From Planctomycetes bacterium ADurb.Bin069 (GTDB lineage Bacteria > Planctomycetota > UBA8108 > UBA8890 > UBA8898): 64,000 nt of DNA. A program made the translations under genes and the position numbers. Location: the NCBI GenBank assembly GCA_002070955.1, contig MWEK01000019.1, forward strand, positions 1 to 64,000, given 5' to 3'. A model generated the notes under the pieces. It was not told where the DNA came from. It ran no database searches and worked only from the letters and a program-made list of their open reading frames with translations. The stretch's first letter is position 1, and every line of letters starts with the position of its first letter. Positions 16,360 to 25,476 of this stretch are shown here, piece by piece.

Positions 16360-17843
16360 TGCGCCGCTCCCGCAAGAATGCGCGCCGCCGAGGATAGCAT
16401 GTCCTGGAACGGCTGCGGCATCCACAGTCCGAGGATGACCAGCAGCGCGAGGGGCGCGACGACGATAAGCCCCTCGATCAGGGATGCGCGCCGCGGGGCG
16501 GGCGCCGCCGGCGGCGTTCCCCATGCCATGTCGATGGCGTGCCGCAGAGCGCCGACGAAGACGATCCCGGCGCCGAGGAGGAACAGGACTAACGTTCCGT
16601 AGGCCCGCGTCTCGGCGGCGGCCTTGATGATGAGGAACTCGCTGAGAAAGATCGCGAAGGGCGCCAGGCCGATCAGGGCCAGGAAGCCGCCGAAAAGCCC
16701 CGCGCCCCAGAGCGCGTGGGCCTTGAGGGCGCCCGTGATTCGGCGCATGTCGTGGGTGCCGTAGATCTGGCCAATGCGGCCGGCGCTGAAGAACCCCAGG
16801 GCCTTGCAGACGGAGTGGTTGAGGGTGTGGAAAAGCGCCGCGAAGGATCCCAGAGGCCCCAGGCCCAGCCCCACGGCGATGATGCCGAGGTGCTCGACGC
16901 TGTGGTAGGCCAGCAGGCGCTTCAGGTCGTGCTGCGCCAGGATGAAGGCCGCGGCCAGCAGGATCGAGAAGATCCCGAAGAAGATGAGCAGCCCGCGCCC
17001 CCAGCCGTCGCCGCCGGTCGCGGTTTCCACGATGGGCAGGAAGCGCATGAGGCAGTAAAGCGCCGTGTTGAGGAGGAAGCCCGAGAAGAGCGCCGAGACG
17101 GGGGCGGGCGCCTGGCTGTGGGCGTCCGGCAGCCAACTGTGGAGCGGCGCGAGGCCGGCCTTCGTGCCGTAGCCCACGAGCAGGAAGATGAAGGCCAGCT
17201 TGATCACCTTGGGATCGAGCTGGGACGCAATGCCGTGAACATAGGTCCAATTGAGAAACTGCGCGGGCTCCAGGCCGGCCGACGCCGCCGCCGAGGCCAC
17301 CAGGAGCGTCCCCATGAAGGCGAAGGCGACCCCCACGGAGCACACGATCAGGTACTTCCACGTGGCCTCGAGGGACGCGGGCGAGACTTGCAGGCAGATC
17401 AGGAAGGCCGTGAGCAGCGTCGTCGCCTCGACGCCCACCCACATGATTGCCAGGTTGTTGGAGAGCACGACGAGGGCCATCGCGGACAGCGCCCCGTACC
17501 AGAGCGCGCCGAAGCGCCGCGCGCGCCGCCGCGAGAGCGGCGCCGCTTCGGCGCCGAAGAAGACCCGCGCGAAGATCGAGCTCAACGCGAAGACGAGCAT
17601 CATGACGGCGAGGTGGTAGGCCGAGAGCGCGTCCAGAAGAAGCCAGCGGCCGGTGGTCATGAGGGGGCCGTGGGCGAAGACGCGCCAGACGACCACGCCC
17701 GAGGCGGCGGCGATGGCGGGCACGCCCGCCGCCGTCGCGGCGAGGACCGCGCGGGATGAAGGCAGCGCCAGGCACAGGAGGCTCCCCGCGGCGGGAAGCG
17801 CGATGATGAGCCACAGGACGTCGCCGGACATGGGCGCGCTCAT
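16356..17843 (-). CDS. hyfF: Antiporter-like membrane subunit, HyfF type
   Basis: 495 aa, about 14 membrane helices. The NuoL/M/N-type core is clear: VEATTLLTAFLICLQ early, then GYGTKAGLAPLHSWLPDAH and AQHDLKRLLAYHSVEHLG. The Lys and His in these helices form the proton path of complex I antiporter-like subunits. It overlaps the genes on both sides by 4 bases, indicating tight coupling. The usual TM7-8 segment reads LFSGFLLNTALY, with Asn where other members often keep Lys. Confidence 0.85.
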   Translation of the reverse strand: MSAPMSGDVLWLIIALPAAGSLLCLALPSSRAVLAATAAGVPAIAAASGVVVWRVFAHGPLMTTGRWLLLDALSAYHLAVMMLVFALSSIFARVFFGAEAAPLSRRRARRFGALWYGALSAMALVVLSNNLAIMWVGVEATTLLTAFLICLQVSPASLEATWKYLIVCSVGVAFAFMGTLLVASAAASAGLEPAQFLNWTYVHGIASQLDPKVIKLAFIFLLVGYGTKAGLAPLHSWLPDAHSQAPAPVSALFSGFLLNTALYCLMRFLPIVETATGGDGWGRGLLIFFGIFSILLAAAFILAQHDLKRLLAYHSVEHLGIIAVGLGLGPLGSFAALFHTLNHSVCKALGFFSAGRIGQIYGTHDMRRITGALKAHALWGAGLFGGFLALIGLAPFAIFLSEFLIIKAAAETRAYGTLVLFLLGAGIVFVGALRHAIDMAWGTPPAAPAPRRASLIEGLIVVAPLALLVILGLWMPQPFQDMLSSAARILAGAAQ

Positions 17844-18484
17844 CCTTTCAGTGCGCTCAGCCGGTCCGCATCGATGTGATCGAACTCACGGCTGATGTGG
17901 TAGATGATGATCGCCATGACGAACACCGCGACGAAGACATCCAGCAGGAGGCCCAACTCCACCAGGAGCGGGACATCCGGGACGACCGCCAGGCCGAAGG
18001 CCGCAATGCCGTTCTCCAGGACGAGGTAGCCCACCACCTGCGTCACGGCCTTCTTGCGGCTCACGATCACCAAGAGGCCGATCAGGATGGTGCAGATCGC
18101 GCCGGGGACGACGAAGGCGGATTCGGGCGCCGCGGGGGGGAGCGGCAGCTTGGCCCCCAGCCAGAAGGAGATCCCGAGCAACGCCAGGCCCAAGAGCAGC
18201 GAGAATCCCCAGCCGACGTAAGGCTCGACTTCGCGCCGCACATCCGCGCCGCGCATGGCGCTTGAGAGAAGCCGGGGAAAGACGATGCCCTTGAGGGTGA
18301 TCGCCACCCCCGCCAGGATCAGGGTCCTGAGGGTCACGCCGGACGACGAAACCAGCGGCAGCAGCCCCACCAGCGCGCCCTGGGCCGCGACCAGGGTGAT
18401 GCAGAAGGTCAAGCGGCTCGTGCCCAGGACGGCGAGGTTGAGGAGAAGCATTGCCGCCATGATGTCGTCGGTCACGCCGTGCAT
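17840..18484 (-). CDS. hyfE: HyfE-type membrane subunit
   Basis: 214 aa, six or so membrane helices, with a NuoK-like core (GAICTILIGLLVIVSRKKA, VVGYLVLENGIAAFG with Glu in the helix). Complex I subunit K and HyfE contribute buried glutamates to proton transfer. Four-base overlap with the next gene, 4-base gap from the previous one. Fits the hydrogenase-4 order B-C-E-F-G. Confidence 0.85.
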   Translation of the reverse strand: MHGVTDDIMAAMLLLNLAVLGTSRLTFCITLVAAQGALVGLLPLVSSSGVTLRTLILAGVAITLKGIVFPRLLSSAMRGADVRREVEPYVGWGFSLLLGLALLGISFWLGAKLPLPPAAPESAFVVPGAICTILIGLLVIVSRKKAVTQVVGYLVLENGIAAFGLAVVPDVPLLVELGLLLDVFVAVFVMAIIIYHISREFDHIDADRLSALKG

Positions 18485-18488
18485 GCGG

Positions 18489-19403
18489 TCACCTCATGAG
18501 CAGGATCAACGCGAGCACGGAAAGGGTGCTCGCGGCGATGAGAAGCTGCGGCACGCGCACGAGGCGCAGGCGCGCCATCGACGACTCGACGACGCCCACA
18601 AGGACGGCCAGCAGAACCATGCCGGCCGCGGCCGCCGCGCCATCGATGGCCCAAACGCCGGTCCTGACGGGGATAAGCAAGGCGGCCAGCAGGGCGCCCA
18701 GCACCCACATCTTGAGGGCGGCGGCGTAGTGGATATACCCCAGGTCGGGCCCGCCGTGATCGAGCACCATGACCTCGTGGATCATGGTCAATTCCAGATG
18801 CGTCTGCGGGTCGTCCACCGGAATGCGCGCGTTTTCGGCCAGGAAGACGGTGAACCAGGCCGCGGCCGCCAAGGCCAGCGCCGGCCCTGAGGCCGCCCAC
18901 GTCCGCCCGTCGATGGCGCCCAGACACGCGCTCAGCGACTCGGCGCCGGACGCGGCGCGGGCCACCGCGATGATGCCCAGGAGGAGCGCCGGTTCGGCCA
19001 GCGCCGAGAACTGCGTCTCGCGGCTGGCGCCCATGCCCTCGAAGCTCGAGCCCGTGTCCAGCGCCGCGGCGACGGTGGCGAAGCGCGCGGCGGCCAGCAG
19101 GTAGACGACCAGAAGGAAGTCGCCGCTGAAGGGGAAGAGCGCCGGCGCGCCGCCGAAGGGTATGAAGGCCAGGGCGAGCGCCACGGCCGCGAGACCGGCG
19201 GCTGGGCCGAGGCGGAAGACCCAGGTGGTGGCGCGGCTGTAAACCGCGCCCTTGCCGAGGAGTTTGAAAATGTCGAAGTACGCCTGGAGCAGGGGCGGAC
19301 CCGTGCGGCCGGCGACGAGGGCCTTGGTGCGGTTGATGATGCCGAGAAGCAGCGGAGCGAAAACGAGCGCCGCCGCGAAGTGCACCGCCGATTCGATCCT
19401 CAT
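18489..19403 (-). CDS. hyfC: HyfC-type membrane anchor subunit (NuoH-like)
   Basis: 304 aa, eight or nine membrane helices. NuoH/HycD features: RTGPPLLQAYFDIFKLLGK near residue 33-51, SRETQF-like ASRETQFSALAEP, and the cytoplasmic loop ENARIPVDDPQTHLELTMIH. In complex I this subunit joins the peripheral arm to the antiporter-like subunits and couples redox chemistry to ion movement. Nine bases after the HyfB-type gene. Confidence 0.87.
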   Translation of the reverse strand: MRIESAVHFAAALVFAPLLLGIINRTKALVAGRTGPPLLQAYFDIFKLLGKGAVYSRATTWVFRLGPAAGLAAVALALAFIPFGGAPALFPFSGDFLLVVYLLAAARFATVAAALDTGSSFEGMGASRETQFSALAEPALLLGIIAVARAASGAESLSACLGAIDGRTWAASGPALALAAAAWFTVFLAENARIPVDDPQTHLELTMIHEVMVLDHGGPDLGYIHYAAALKMWVLGALLAALLIPVRTGVWAIDGAAAAAGMVLLAVLVGVVESSMARLRLVRVPQLLIAASTLSVLALILLMR

Positions 19404-19412
19404 GGCCGGGCC

Positions 19413-21395
19413 TCACAACGCGAACAGGAGCAGCGCGAGCAGGGTCAGGGCGATGTAGAGCACGTACACGTGGACGCGCCCCTCCTGCAGCCACCGCAGC
19501 CTGGACAAGAACAAACCGACGAGGGCGAAAATCGGCGCGAAGATGCGTTCACGGGCGGCGTCGTCGGCGTGAGTGGCGAAGGCGGCGCTCCTGGGAAAGA
19601 GCCCTTGGGGCGGCTGCGTGTCCGCCCGGACGCGCAGGAACAGGCGGAAGAGATCGAGGAGCGGCTGGGCGAAGGATGAGCCCGTGTACTGCATGCGCGC
19701 CGTGGGGGCGGCGTAGCCGCAATCCCAGGTCGCGGCCCGCGTCACCGCGCGGCCCCGCAGGAGCCGCGCGCGCAGGATCGCCGCCAGGGCGGCCGCGAGG
19801 ATGAACGCCGCGGACGCGAGTGCGATCACCAGGAGGAGGTGCCCCGCCTCGGAGAGGGGCTGCGCGAAAAGCGCGGGCGGCTTTCCGGTGATGATCCCCG
19901 CCGCGGGGGCGAGGGACGGCAACAGCGCGAAGGCGCCCAAGCCCAGGACGGCGCACGCGGCGGCGAGGGCCAGCATGGGCCACCGCATTGCCGCGGGGCC
20001 TTCGCGGGCGCCCGCGGCGTCGGCGCTTCGGCTCGCGCCGAGAAACACGACGGCGAAGGCCTTCGCGAAACACGCCGCGGCCAGACCGCCGATCAGGGCC
20101 AGCGTCGCGACGAGGGCGGCCGAGGGAACGGCCAGGCCGGCCTCGCCCAGCAGGACGCCCTTGAAGGCGCCCAGGTAGATCAGGAACTCGCCCGCGAACC
20201 CGTTCAGGGGCGGCAGGCCGCAGATCGCCGCGGCGCCCACGAAAAAAGCGGCGGTCGTGATCGGCATGCGGGCCGCCAGGCCGCCGAGGCGCTCGATCGC
20301 CCGGGTCCCCGTGGCGTGCAAAACGCTTCCCGCGCCAAGGAAAAGGAGCCCCTTGAACACCGCGTGATTGAGGACGTGGAGCAGCGCGCCGGCGAAACCG
20401 AGCGCGGTCAGCGTCCAGTTCCCGGCGCTCCACCCCAGGAGCCCCAGGCCGATCCCGAGGGCGGCGATGCCGATGTTCTCGACGCTGCTGTAGGCCAGGA
20501 GGCGCTTCAGGTCGTGCTGAGCGAGGGCGGAAACGATGCCGAACAAGCCCGAGAGGATGCCGACGCCGATGAGGAGCCAGCCCCACCACGGCTCGGGCGG
20601 GCCGACGAAGCTCAGGCTCCTGAGGAGCGCGTACAAGCCGGTCTTGATCATTGCCCCCGAGAGCAGGGCCGAAACATGGCTCGGCGCCGCGGGGTGCGCC
20701 TCGGGCAGCCACACGTGGAGCGGGAAGAAGCCGGCCTTGACGCCGAAACCGATCACGGCGAGGACGAAGATCCATGCGGCGAAGCCGCGCCCCATGCCTT
20801 CCGGGCCCGCCAGACCGCGGAAATCGAGGGATCCGGCGGCCGTGCCGAGGAGGACGAACATCGTCAGGACGAAGGCGGTGCCGACATGCGTCGCGACCAG
20901 GTAGGTCCAGGCCGCCCTTCGGACCTCCGGTTTTTCCGCCTCGTGGGCCACGAGGAAGAACGAAGACAGCGACATGACCTCCCAAGCGATCAGGAAGAGG
21001 ACGCCGTTGCGCGCCGCGACGACGAGCGCCATGCCCGCCGCGAGCACGTTGAACCAGCACCACGCAAGGCCCGTCCTGCCGCGCTCCCGCGGGAGGTAGC
21101 CGAAACCGTACAAGGCCGTCAGCGCGGCGAGGCCGAAGATGGCGAGGCAGAACACGGCGGAAAGCCCGTCCATGCCCAACGTCAGGTTTCCGAAAGGCAT
21201 CTCCCACGGAAGAGAGTACTCGCGCCCGTCGTAGAGGCGGAGGCACTCGATGGCCGAGGTCAGGCCGAGCAAGGATCCGAGGACGGCGCCGCCGGCGCCG
21301 ACAACGGCGCTCGCCGCGGGAAAGGCGCGCAGGGCCGCCGCTCCCGCGCCGCCGCAGAGCAGCACCGCACAAGCCAGCAGGAAGCGCTCCATCAT
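19413..21395 (-). CDS. hyfB: Antiporter-like membrane subunit, HyfB type
   Basis: 660 aa, about 16 membrane helices. Key antiporter-like residues are present: WEVMSLSSFFLVAHE (TM5 Glu), GVKAGFFPLHVWLPEAHPAA (Lys), GAMIKTGLYALLR (Lys) and AQHDLKRLLAYSSVENIG. Length suits HyfB/NuoL-like subunits. It overlaps the upstream regulator gene by 4 bases. Together with HyfF this gives two presumptive ion-pumping modules. Confidence 0.87.
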   Translation of the reverse strand: MMERFLLACAVLLCGGAGAAALRAFPAASAVVGAGGAVLGSLLGLTSAIECLRLYDGREYSLPWEMPFGNLTLGMDGLSAVFCLAIFGLAALTALYGFGYLPRERGRTGLAWCWFNVLAAGMALVVAARNGVLFLIAWEVMSLSSFFLVAHEAEKPEVRRAAWTYLVATHVGTAFVLTMFVLLGTAAGSLDFRGLAGPEGMGRGFAAWIFVLAVIGFGVKAGFFPLHVWLPEAHPAAPSHVSALLSGAMIKTGLYALLRSLSFVGPPEPWWGWLLIGVGILSGLFGIVSALAQHDLKRLLAYSSVENIGIAALGIGLGLLGWSAGNWTLTALGFAGALLHVLNHAVFKGLLFLGAGSVLHATGTRAIERLGGLAARMPITTAAFFVGAAAICGLPPLNGFAGEFLIYLGAFKGVLLGEAGLAVPSAALVATLALIGGLAAACFAKAFAVVFLGASRSADAAGAREGPAAMRWPMLALAAACAVLGLGAFALLPSLAPAAGIITGKPPALFAQPLSEAGHLLLVIALASAAFILAAALAAILRARLLRGRAVTRAATWDCGYAAPTARMQYTGSSFAQPLLDLFRLFLRVRADTQPPQGLFPRSAAFATHADDAARERIFAPIFALVGLFLSRLRWLQEGRVHVYVLYIALTLLALLLFAL

Positions 21396-22117
21396 AGGCC
21401 GTCGACCTCGTCGGCCCCGGCCGGACCCGCCGCGGCGCGCGCCGCGATTTCAGCCTCGATGCGGCGAATCGCGGCGGCGATCTCCTCCGGCCGGCCGCGG
21501 CGGTCGAGGAGCGCCTTGAGTTCGGCGTCCTGAAGGGCGAAACCGAGCCGCGAGAGAAGATGGAGGTGCGTGCGCACCGTCGGGCTCACGAGGGAGAAGA
21601 GCGCGAAGACAGGCTTGCCGTCGAGAGCTTGGAAGTCGATGGGCTTGGCAAGGAAGCCCAGCGTCACCTGCGGCGCCGGCACGCGCAGGACGATGGGGTT
21701 GCGCACGTGGGGCACCGCGACGCCCCCGCCCATGCCGGTGGAGCCGAGGGCCTCGCGGGCGATGAGGACGCGCAGGAGCAGCTCGCGGTCGACGTTCTCG
21801 GGGAGGGGCAGGGCGCGCACCAGGGCCTTCAGGGCCGAGGGCTTGTCGGCGCCCTCCAGGTCGTAGACGATGCCGCCCGCCGCCAGCGCCTCGCCGAGGG
21901 TCGGCAGCGCGGGCCCTCCCTCGGGCACGTTCTCCTCGAGAATCGCGTCGAGGGCGCTCACGCGGTTGGCGAGAGCCCATTCCAGGAGTTCGGTGCGGTT
22001 GAAACGGTATTCGTCGTGAACCTGGTAGGCGGGCAGCTCGCCCCGGACTACCATGCGGTAGACCGTTCGCTGCGAAAGGCCCAAGAGCCGGGCTGCCTGT
22101 CGGACGGTAAGCTCCAT
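21392..22117 (-). CDS. HTH-EIIA(Ntr)-like fusion regulator
   Basis: 241 aa from the ATG at 22117 (GGGGATGGC just upstream). Residues 3-45 are an excisionase/MerR-type helix-turn-helix (LTVRQAARLLGLSQRTVYRM). Residues about 75-225 are an EIIA(Ntr)/PtsN-like domain, with MGGGVAVPHVRNP placing the presumed phospho-histidine at H137. Such fusions could sense phosphoryl flux and regulate DNA. It is the first gene of the hydrogenase-related operon, overlapping the next gene, so it probably regulates or tunes that complex; autoregulation is possible. Confidence 0.85.
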   Translation of the reverse strand: MELTVRQAARLLGLSQRTVYRMVVRGELPAYQVHDEYRFNRTELLEWALANRVSALDAILEENVPEGGPALPTLGEALAAGGIVYDLEGADKPSALKALVRALPLPENVDRELLLRVLIAREALGSTGMGGGVAVPHVRNPIVLRVPAPQVTLGFLAKPIDFQALDGKPVFALFSLVSPTVRTHLHLLSRLGFALQDAELKALLDRRGRPEEIAAAIRRIEAEIAARAAAGPAGADEVDGL

Positions 22118-22149
22118 GCCATCCCCTAACCGAGGCCACACCGGAGAAC

Positions 22150-22178
22150 CTTATACAAGATGGGCGCGGGGGTGTCAA
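22150..22178 (-). promoter_or_regulatory. Near-consensus sigma-70 promoter for the Ehr operon
   Basis: On the minus strand TTGACA (22178-22173) is followed after 17 bases by TATAAG (22155-22150). The expected start near 22143 leaves a leader of about 26 bases before the ATG at 22117. This is the best promoter match I saw in the window. Confidence 0.75.
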
Positions 22179-22217
22179 TATAACCGGCTGCGCCGGGGCG
22201 GGGACTCGCGCGAGCCC

Positions 22218-23528
22218 TCACTCCTGGATCAAGTCCAGAAGGTCCTCGAGGATCTCGCTGGCCTCCAGCAGGGCGCGGCCGTTGTGGTAGGGGCTCTTCC
22301 AGGGTCCGGCCTTCGCGCCGCTCGGCGTCCCGTCCGGGAGGATGTCCGCGTGCCAATCGCCGCCGTCCCAGTCGACCTGCCGGGTCTCGATCCAGTCGAG
22401 CGTCTTCCGAAAGCACTCGAAATACTCCGGGTCGGCGGTCAGGCGGTACATCCACAAGGCGCTCAGCATGCCCTCGGCCTGCACCCACCAGGTCTTCTGG
22501 CGGCGGTCGGCGGGGGCGTTGAAGGGCCCCGAGTCGTAGAAGCCGCCGCGCTCCCCATCGTAGCCGTAGGCATGCGCGTAGGTGAAAAGCGCGCCGTAGA
22601 CCCGCATCAGGGGCGCGTTGGAGAGTTCGAGCGCGTTGCGCGCGGCGATGAGCAGCCATACGTTCTCAATGTCGTGCCCGTAGGACACGCGGTCGTACTC
22701 AGGCCCCGTGAGCGGCAGCCAGTCGCGCTCGAACTTGTCGGTGCACGCGCCGAGCCCGTCGCGGACGACGGTGGAGCTCTGGATCAGGACGAGCTCCTGG
22801 AGGCGCTCGCGCGCCAGGGGGTCCTTGGTGGCGGCGTAGTACGCCGTCAGCGCCTCCAGGAGGTGGAGGTGCGTGTTCATGAGCTTGAGGCCGGTCGCGA
22901 CGCCCAGGTAGTTGGGGCCGCTGGTCCGGGGCGTCCAATCCGGCGCGAAGGTCTCCAGGTAGCCGCCGAACGTGTGGTCGTAGGCGTGAGTCTCGATGAG
23001 CTCCGCGAGCTTCGCGGCCAGGGCCTTGGCCTCGGGGTCCTTGGAGGCGAGGTAGTATTCCGAAAGGGCGTACAGCCCGAAACTCTGGCCGTAAAGATGC
23101 TTGTCCGTCAGGCGCGCGTGCGCGCCGGTGGCGTCCACCGCCCAGTAGAAGCCGCCGAATTCATCGTCCCACATGCGGTCGCGGAGGAACTTGTAGCCGT
23201 GCGTCGCGGCATCGAGGTGCGCCTTCGTGCCGTAGGCCGACCGCGAGAGGCGCGCGAAGAACCACACCGTGCGGGCCTGCGTGACGAGGTGCTTGTCGGC
23301 CGGGCCCAGGTAGGCGCCCGTTACGGCGTGATTGAGCTTGTAGCCCCCGTGTTCGGTGTCGAGGACGCCGGGAAACCAGAACGGCACGACGTTCTTGGCG
23401 AGGATGCGGTCGATCCGCTGCTTGGCGGCGAGCACCGCGTCGCGCCCGGGCTGCTCGATGCGGCTCGGGGCGGCGCACGAGCACAGGAGCGACGCGGCGA
23501 AGACGGCGCAGCATAGTCTGATGGTCAT
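22218..23528 (-). CDS. Cellobiose 2-epimerase / AGE-family lipoprotein
   Basis: 436 aa from the ATG at 23528. Lipoprotein signal ending SLLCSC (Cys18). The N-acylglucosamine 2-epimerase family (alpha/alpha)6 barrel follows, with the hallmark residues of cellobiose 2-epimerases: YGHDIENVWLL, a second site WWVQAEGM and a C-terminal WKSPYHNGRALLE. These enzymes epimerise the reducing-end glucose of beta-linked disaccharides to mannose. A lipid-anchored form is less usual than the cytosolic one and fits extracytoplasmic sugar handling. An isolated gene, divergent from the next one. Confidence 0.8.
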   Translation of the reverse strand: MTIRLCCAVFAASLLCSCAAPSRIEQPGRDAVLAAKQRIDRILAKNVVPFWFPGVLDTEHGGYKLNHAVTGAYLGPADKHLVTQARTVWFFARLSRSAYGTKAHLDAATHGYKFLRDRMWDDEFGGFYWAVDATGAHARLTDKHLYGQSFGLYALSEYYLASKDPEAKALAAKLAELIETHAYDHTFGGYLETFAPDWTPRTSGPNYLGVATGLKLMNTHLHLLEALTAYYAATKDPLARERLQELVLIQSSTVVRDGLGACTDKFERDWLPLTGPEYDRVSYGHDIENVWLLIAARNALELSNAPLMRVYGALFTYAHAYGYDGERGGFYDSGPFNAPADRRQKTWWVQAEGMLSALWMYRLTADPEYFECFRKTLDWIETRQVDWDGGDWHADILPDGTPSGAKAGPWKSPYHNGRALLEASEILEDLLDLIQE

Positions 23529-23630
23529 GACGGTCCTCGCTTTTCCAGGCGATGCGGCCCCGCGGCGCATCGTCCGGCCTCAACTGTAGCCAATTCCGGC
23601 GGCGCAATCCAGGGGGCCGACGCCCGGCCT

Positions 23631-23659
23631 TTGCGATCGTCCCGGCGGTTCGTTATGAT
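23631..23659 (+). promoter_or_regulatory. Putative promoter for the RarD-like gene
   Basis: TTGCGA (23631-23636), 17-base spacer, TATGAT (23654-23659). A start near 23666 leaves about 110 bases to the GTG at 23778, which is why I prefer that downstream start. Confidence 0.5.
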
Positions 23660-23777
23660 GCACTCTGCGGGCGCGACGGCGCGCCCGCCTGCCGGCCCTT
23701 CAGTCTCTGCGGCGGTCGCGGCGCCCGCGGGCGGCGGTGCCCGGGCTCGGCCGCGCGTTGAGGGCGAGGCGATTTCC

Positions 23778-24695
23778 GTGCCCCCCGCTCACGGCCAGGT
23801 CAGAATCGGCGTCGCCGCGGCGGTGTTCGCCTTCGTCGCGTGGGGGCTCCTGCCGGTCTACTGGAAAGCCATCGCGGTGATCCCGCCGGCCGAGATTCTG
23901 GCGCATCGCATCCTCTGGACGACGCTGTTCGCCGCGGCCGCGCTGGGCGCGACGCGGCGCTTCGGCGAGGTCGCCGCCGCGTGCAGATCGCGCCGCGCCG
24001 TCGCGGCCTTCGTCGGCGCGGGACTGCTTCTGGGCGCCAACTGGTTCACGTTCATCACGGCGGTCAACAGCGACCGCGTGTTCGAGTGCAGCCTCGGGTA
24101 TTACATCAATCCTCTGGTCAACGTTGTGCTTGGCGGCCTGTTTCTGAAGGAACGCTTCCGGCCCTGGCAGCTCGCGGCGATCGTGCTCGCCGCCGCGGGC
24201 GTCGCGTACCTCACCGCGGGGGGCGGCCGATTTCCGTTCATCGCCCTCGTCCTGGCCCTGACCTTCGCGTTCTACAGCTTGGTCCGCAAGACGGCGTGCT
24301 ACGAGGCGCTGCCTGGCCTCTTTCTGGAGGCGGCGGTGCTGCTCGCGCCGGCCCTGACGTACTTGGCTTGGTTGGGCGCCGCGCCGTGGGCGGCGCCCGA
24401 GCGCGCTTCCGCGTCCGTGCCGGCGTTGCTCGCCGGAACCGGCGTCGTCACGGCGATCCCGCTCTTGACCTTCGCCTTCGGAGCGCGCAGGATCAGGCTC
24501 ACGACGGTGGGGTTCATCCAATACCTGACGCCCACCGGGATGTTTCTGCTGGGAGTGTTCGCGTACAAGGAGGAGTTCGCGGCGCGGCACCGGGTCGCGA
24601 TCGTCATGATCTGGATCGCGCTGGCGCTGTACTCGCTGGACGCCGTGCGGGCGGCGCGCGCCGGCGCGGGCGGCGGTGAAAGACGGGAGGCGTGA
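23778..24695 (+). CDS. RarD-like EamA-family transporter
   Basis: 305 aa from the GTG at 23778; the 49-residue upstream extension has no membrane or domain character. Ten membrane segments in two EamA halves. RarD-type features: WGLLPVYWKAI at the first helix, EILAHRILWT, LGANWFTFI, SLGYYINPLVNVVLG and QYLTPTGMFLLGVF. RarD-family members are drug/metabolite permeases of mostly unproven substrate. The next gene follows by only 3 bases. Confidence 0.8.
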   Translation: MPPAHGQVRIGVAAAVFAFVAWGLLPVYWKAIAVIPPAEILAHRILWTTLFAAAALGATRRFGEVAAACRSRRAVAAFVGAGLLLGANWFTFITAVNSDRVFECSLGYYINPLVNVVLGGLFLKERFRPWQLAAIVLAAAGVAYLTAGGGRFPFIALVLALTFAFYSLVRKTACYEALPGLFLEAAVLLAPALTYLAWLGAAPWAAPERASASVPALLAGTGVVTAIPLLTFAFGARRIRLTTVGFIQYLTPTGMFLLGVFAYKEEFAARHRVAIVMIWIALALYSLDAVRAARAGAGGGERREA

Positions 24696-24698
24696 CGG

Positions 24699-25469
24699 GT
24701 GGCCGAAGGCGCGGGCGGAGAACGAAACGGCCCGGAGGGCAAGGGGCGCGGCCTCGGGCCCGTCATTCTGTTCGCGGTTATCGCGGCGGCGCTGCTTGCC
24801 GCGGCGTTCCTGACCCCTCTCGGCGAGTACTGTTCCAAGGAGAGGGTGCAAGCCCTCGCCGAGGAGCTCGGCGTTTGGGGCCCCGTGGTGATCCTCGCCG
24901 CGGGCCTGTTCACGCCGCTTATCTTCCTGCCCAGATGGCCCATCGCCTTCGTCGCGGGGCTCCTGTACGGCATTCTCGCGGGGACGGCGCTTTCGACCGT
25001 CGCCTCCACGCTGGGCGCCTGGCTCAACTTCTGGCTCGCGCGAACGCTGCTGGCGCCCGCCGCCGCCCGCCTCCGGCGCCGCCCGCGGTTCGCGCGCCTG
25101 AACGTCCCGCCCGACAAGGAATTCATCGTGATCTTTCTTCTGCGCGCCTTCCCGTTCTCCAATTTCGCCATCACCAATCTGCTGGCGGGCGCCCTCAACC
25201 TGCGCACGGGGAGCTACCTCTTGGCCACCTTCCTCGGCATGATCCCCATGTCGCTCATGTACGCCGCCTGGGGCAAGCTCCTCCAGAAGCCCTCCGCGGA
25301 GTTCTACTGGATCGCGGCGTTCACCCTGGTCCTGATCCTGGCCGGCACCTGGTGGGCGAAGAAACGGGTGCCGGCCTGGTTCAGGCGGTGGGGCGCGAAA
25401 GCGGCGCCCAAGGAGGGCGGGGACGGCGCGCCCGCTCCCGGCGGCGGCGCGGCGGGCGATCGCGGGTGA
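24699..25469 (+). CDS. TVP38/TMEM64 (VTT/DedA-like) membrane protein
   Basis: 256 aa from a GTG with GGGAGG upstream. Membrane segments near 20-40, 63-105, 145-200 and 210-225. The VTT domain is marked by WPIAFVAGLLYGILAGTALS and FLLRAFPFSNFAITNLLAGA. Relatives act as lipid scramblases or flippases or in membrane homeostasis; no specific substrate can be given. Likely cotranscribed with the RarD-like gene. Confidence 0.8.
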   Translation: MAEGAGGERNGPEGKGRGLGPVILFAVIAAALLAAAFLTPLGEYCSKERVQALAEELGVWGPVVILAAGLFTPLIFLPRWPIAFVAGLLYGILAGTALSTVASTLGAWLNFWLARTLLAPAAARLRRRPRFARLNVPPDKEFIVIFLLRAFPFSNFAITNLLAGALNLRTGSYLLATFLGMIPMSLMYAAWGKLLQKPSAEFYWIAAFTLVLILAGTWWAKKRVPAWFRRWGAKAAPKEGGDGAPAPGGGAAGDRG

Positions 25470-25476
25470 AGGCGCC

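Noticed and set aside
14125-16602. A long plus-strand frame opposite the hydrogenase-like genes
   Set aside because: Antisense shadow of the large-subunit and antiporter-like genes, with no domain or start site.
19839-21533. A long plus-strand frame opposite the HyfB-type gene
   Set aside because: Shadow frame rich in Arg, Glu and Gly; the opposite strand encodes a clear membrane protein.
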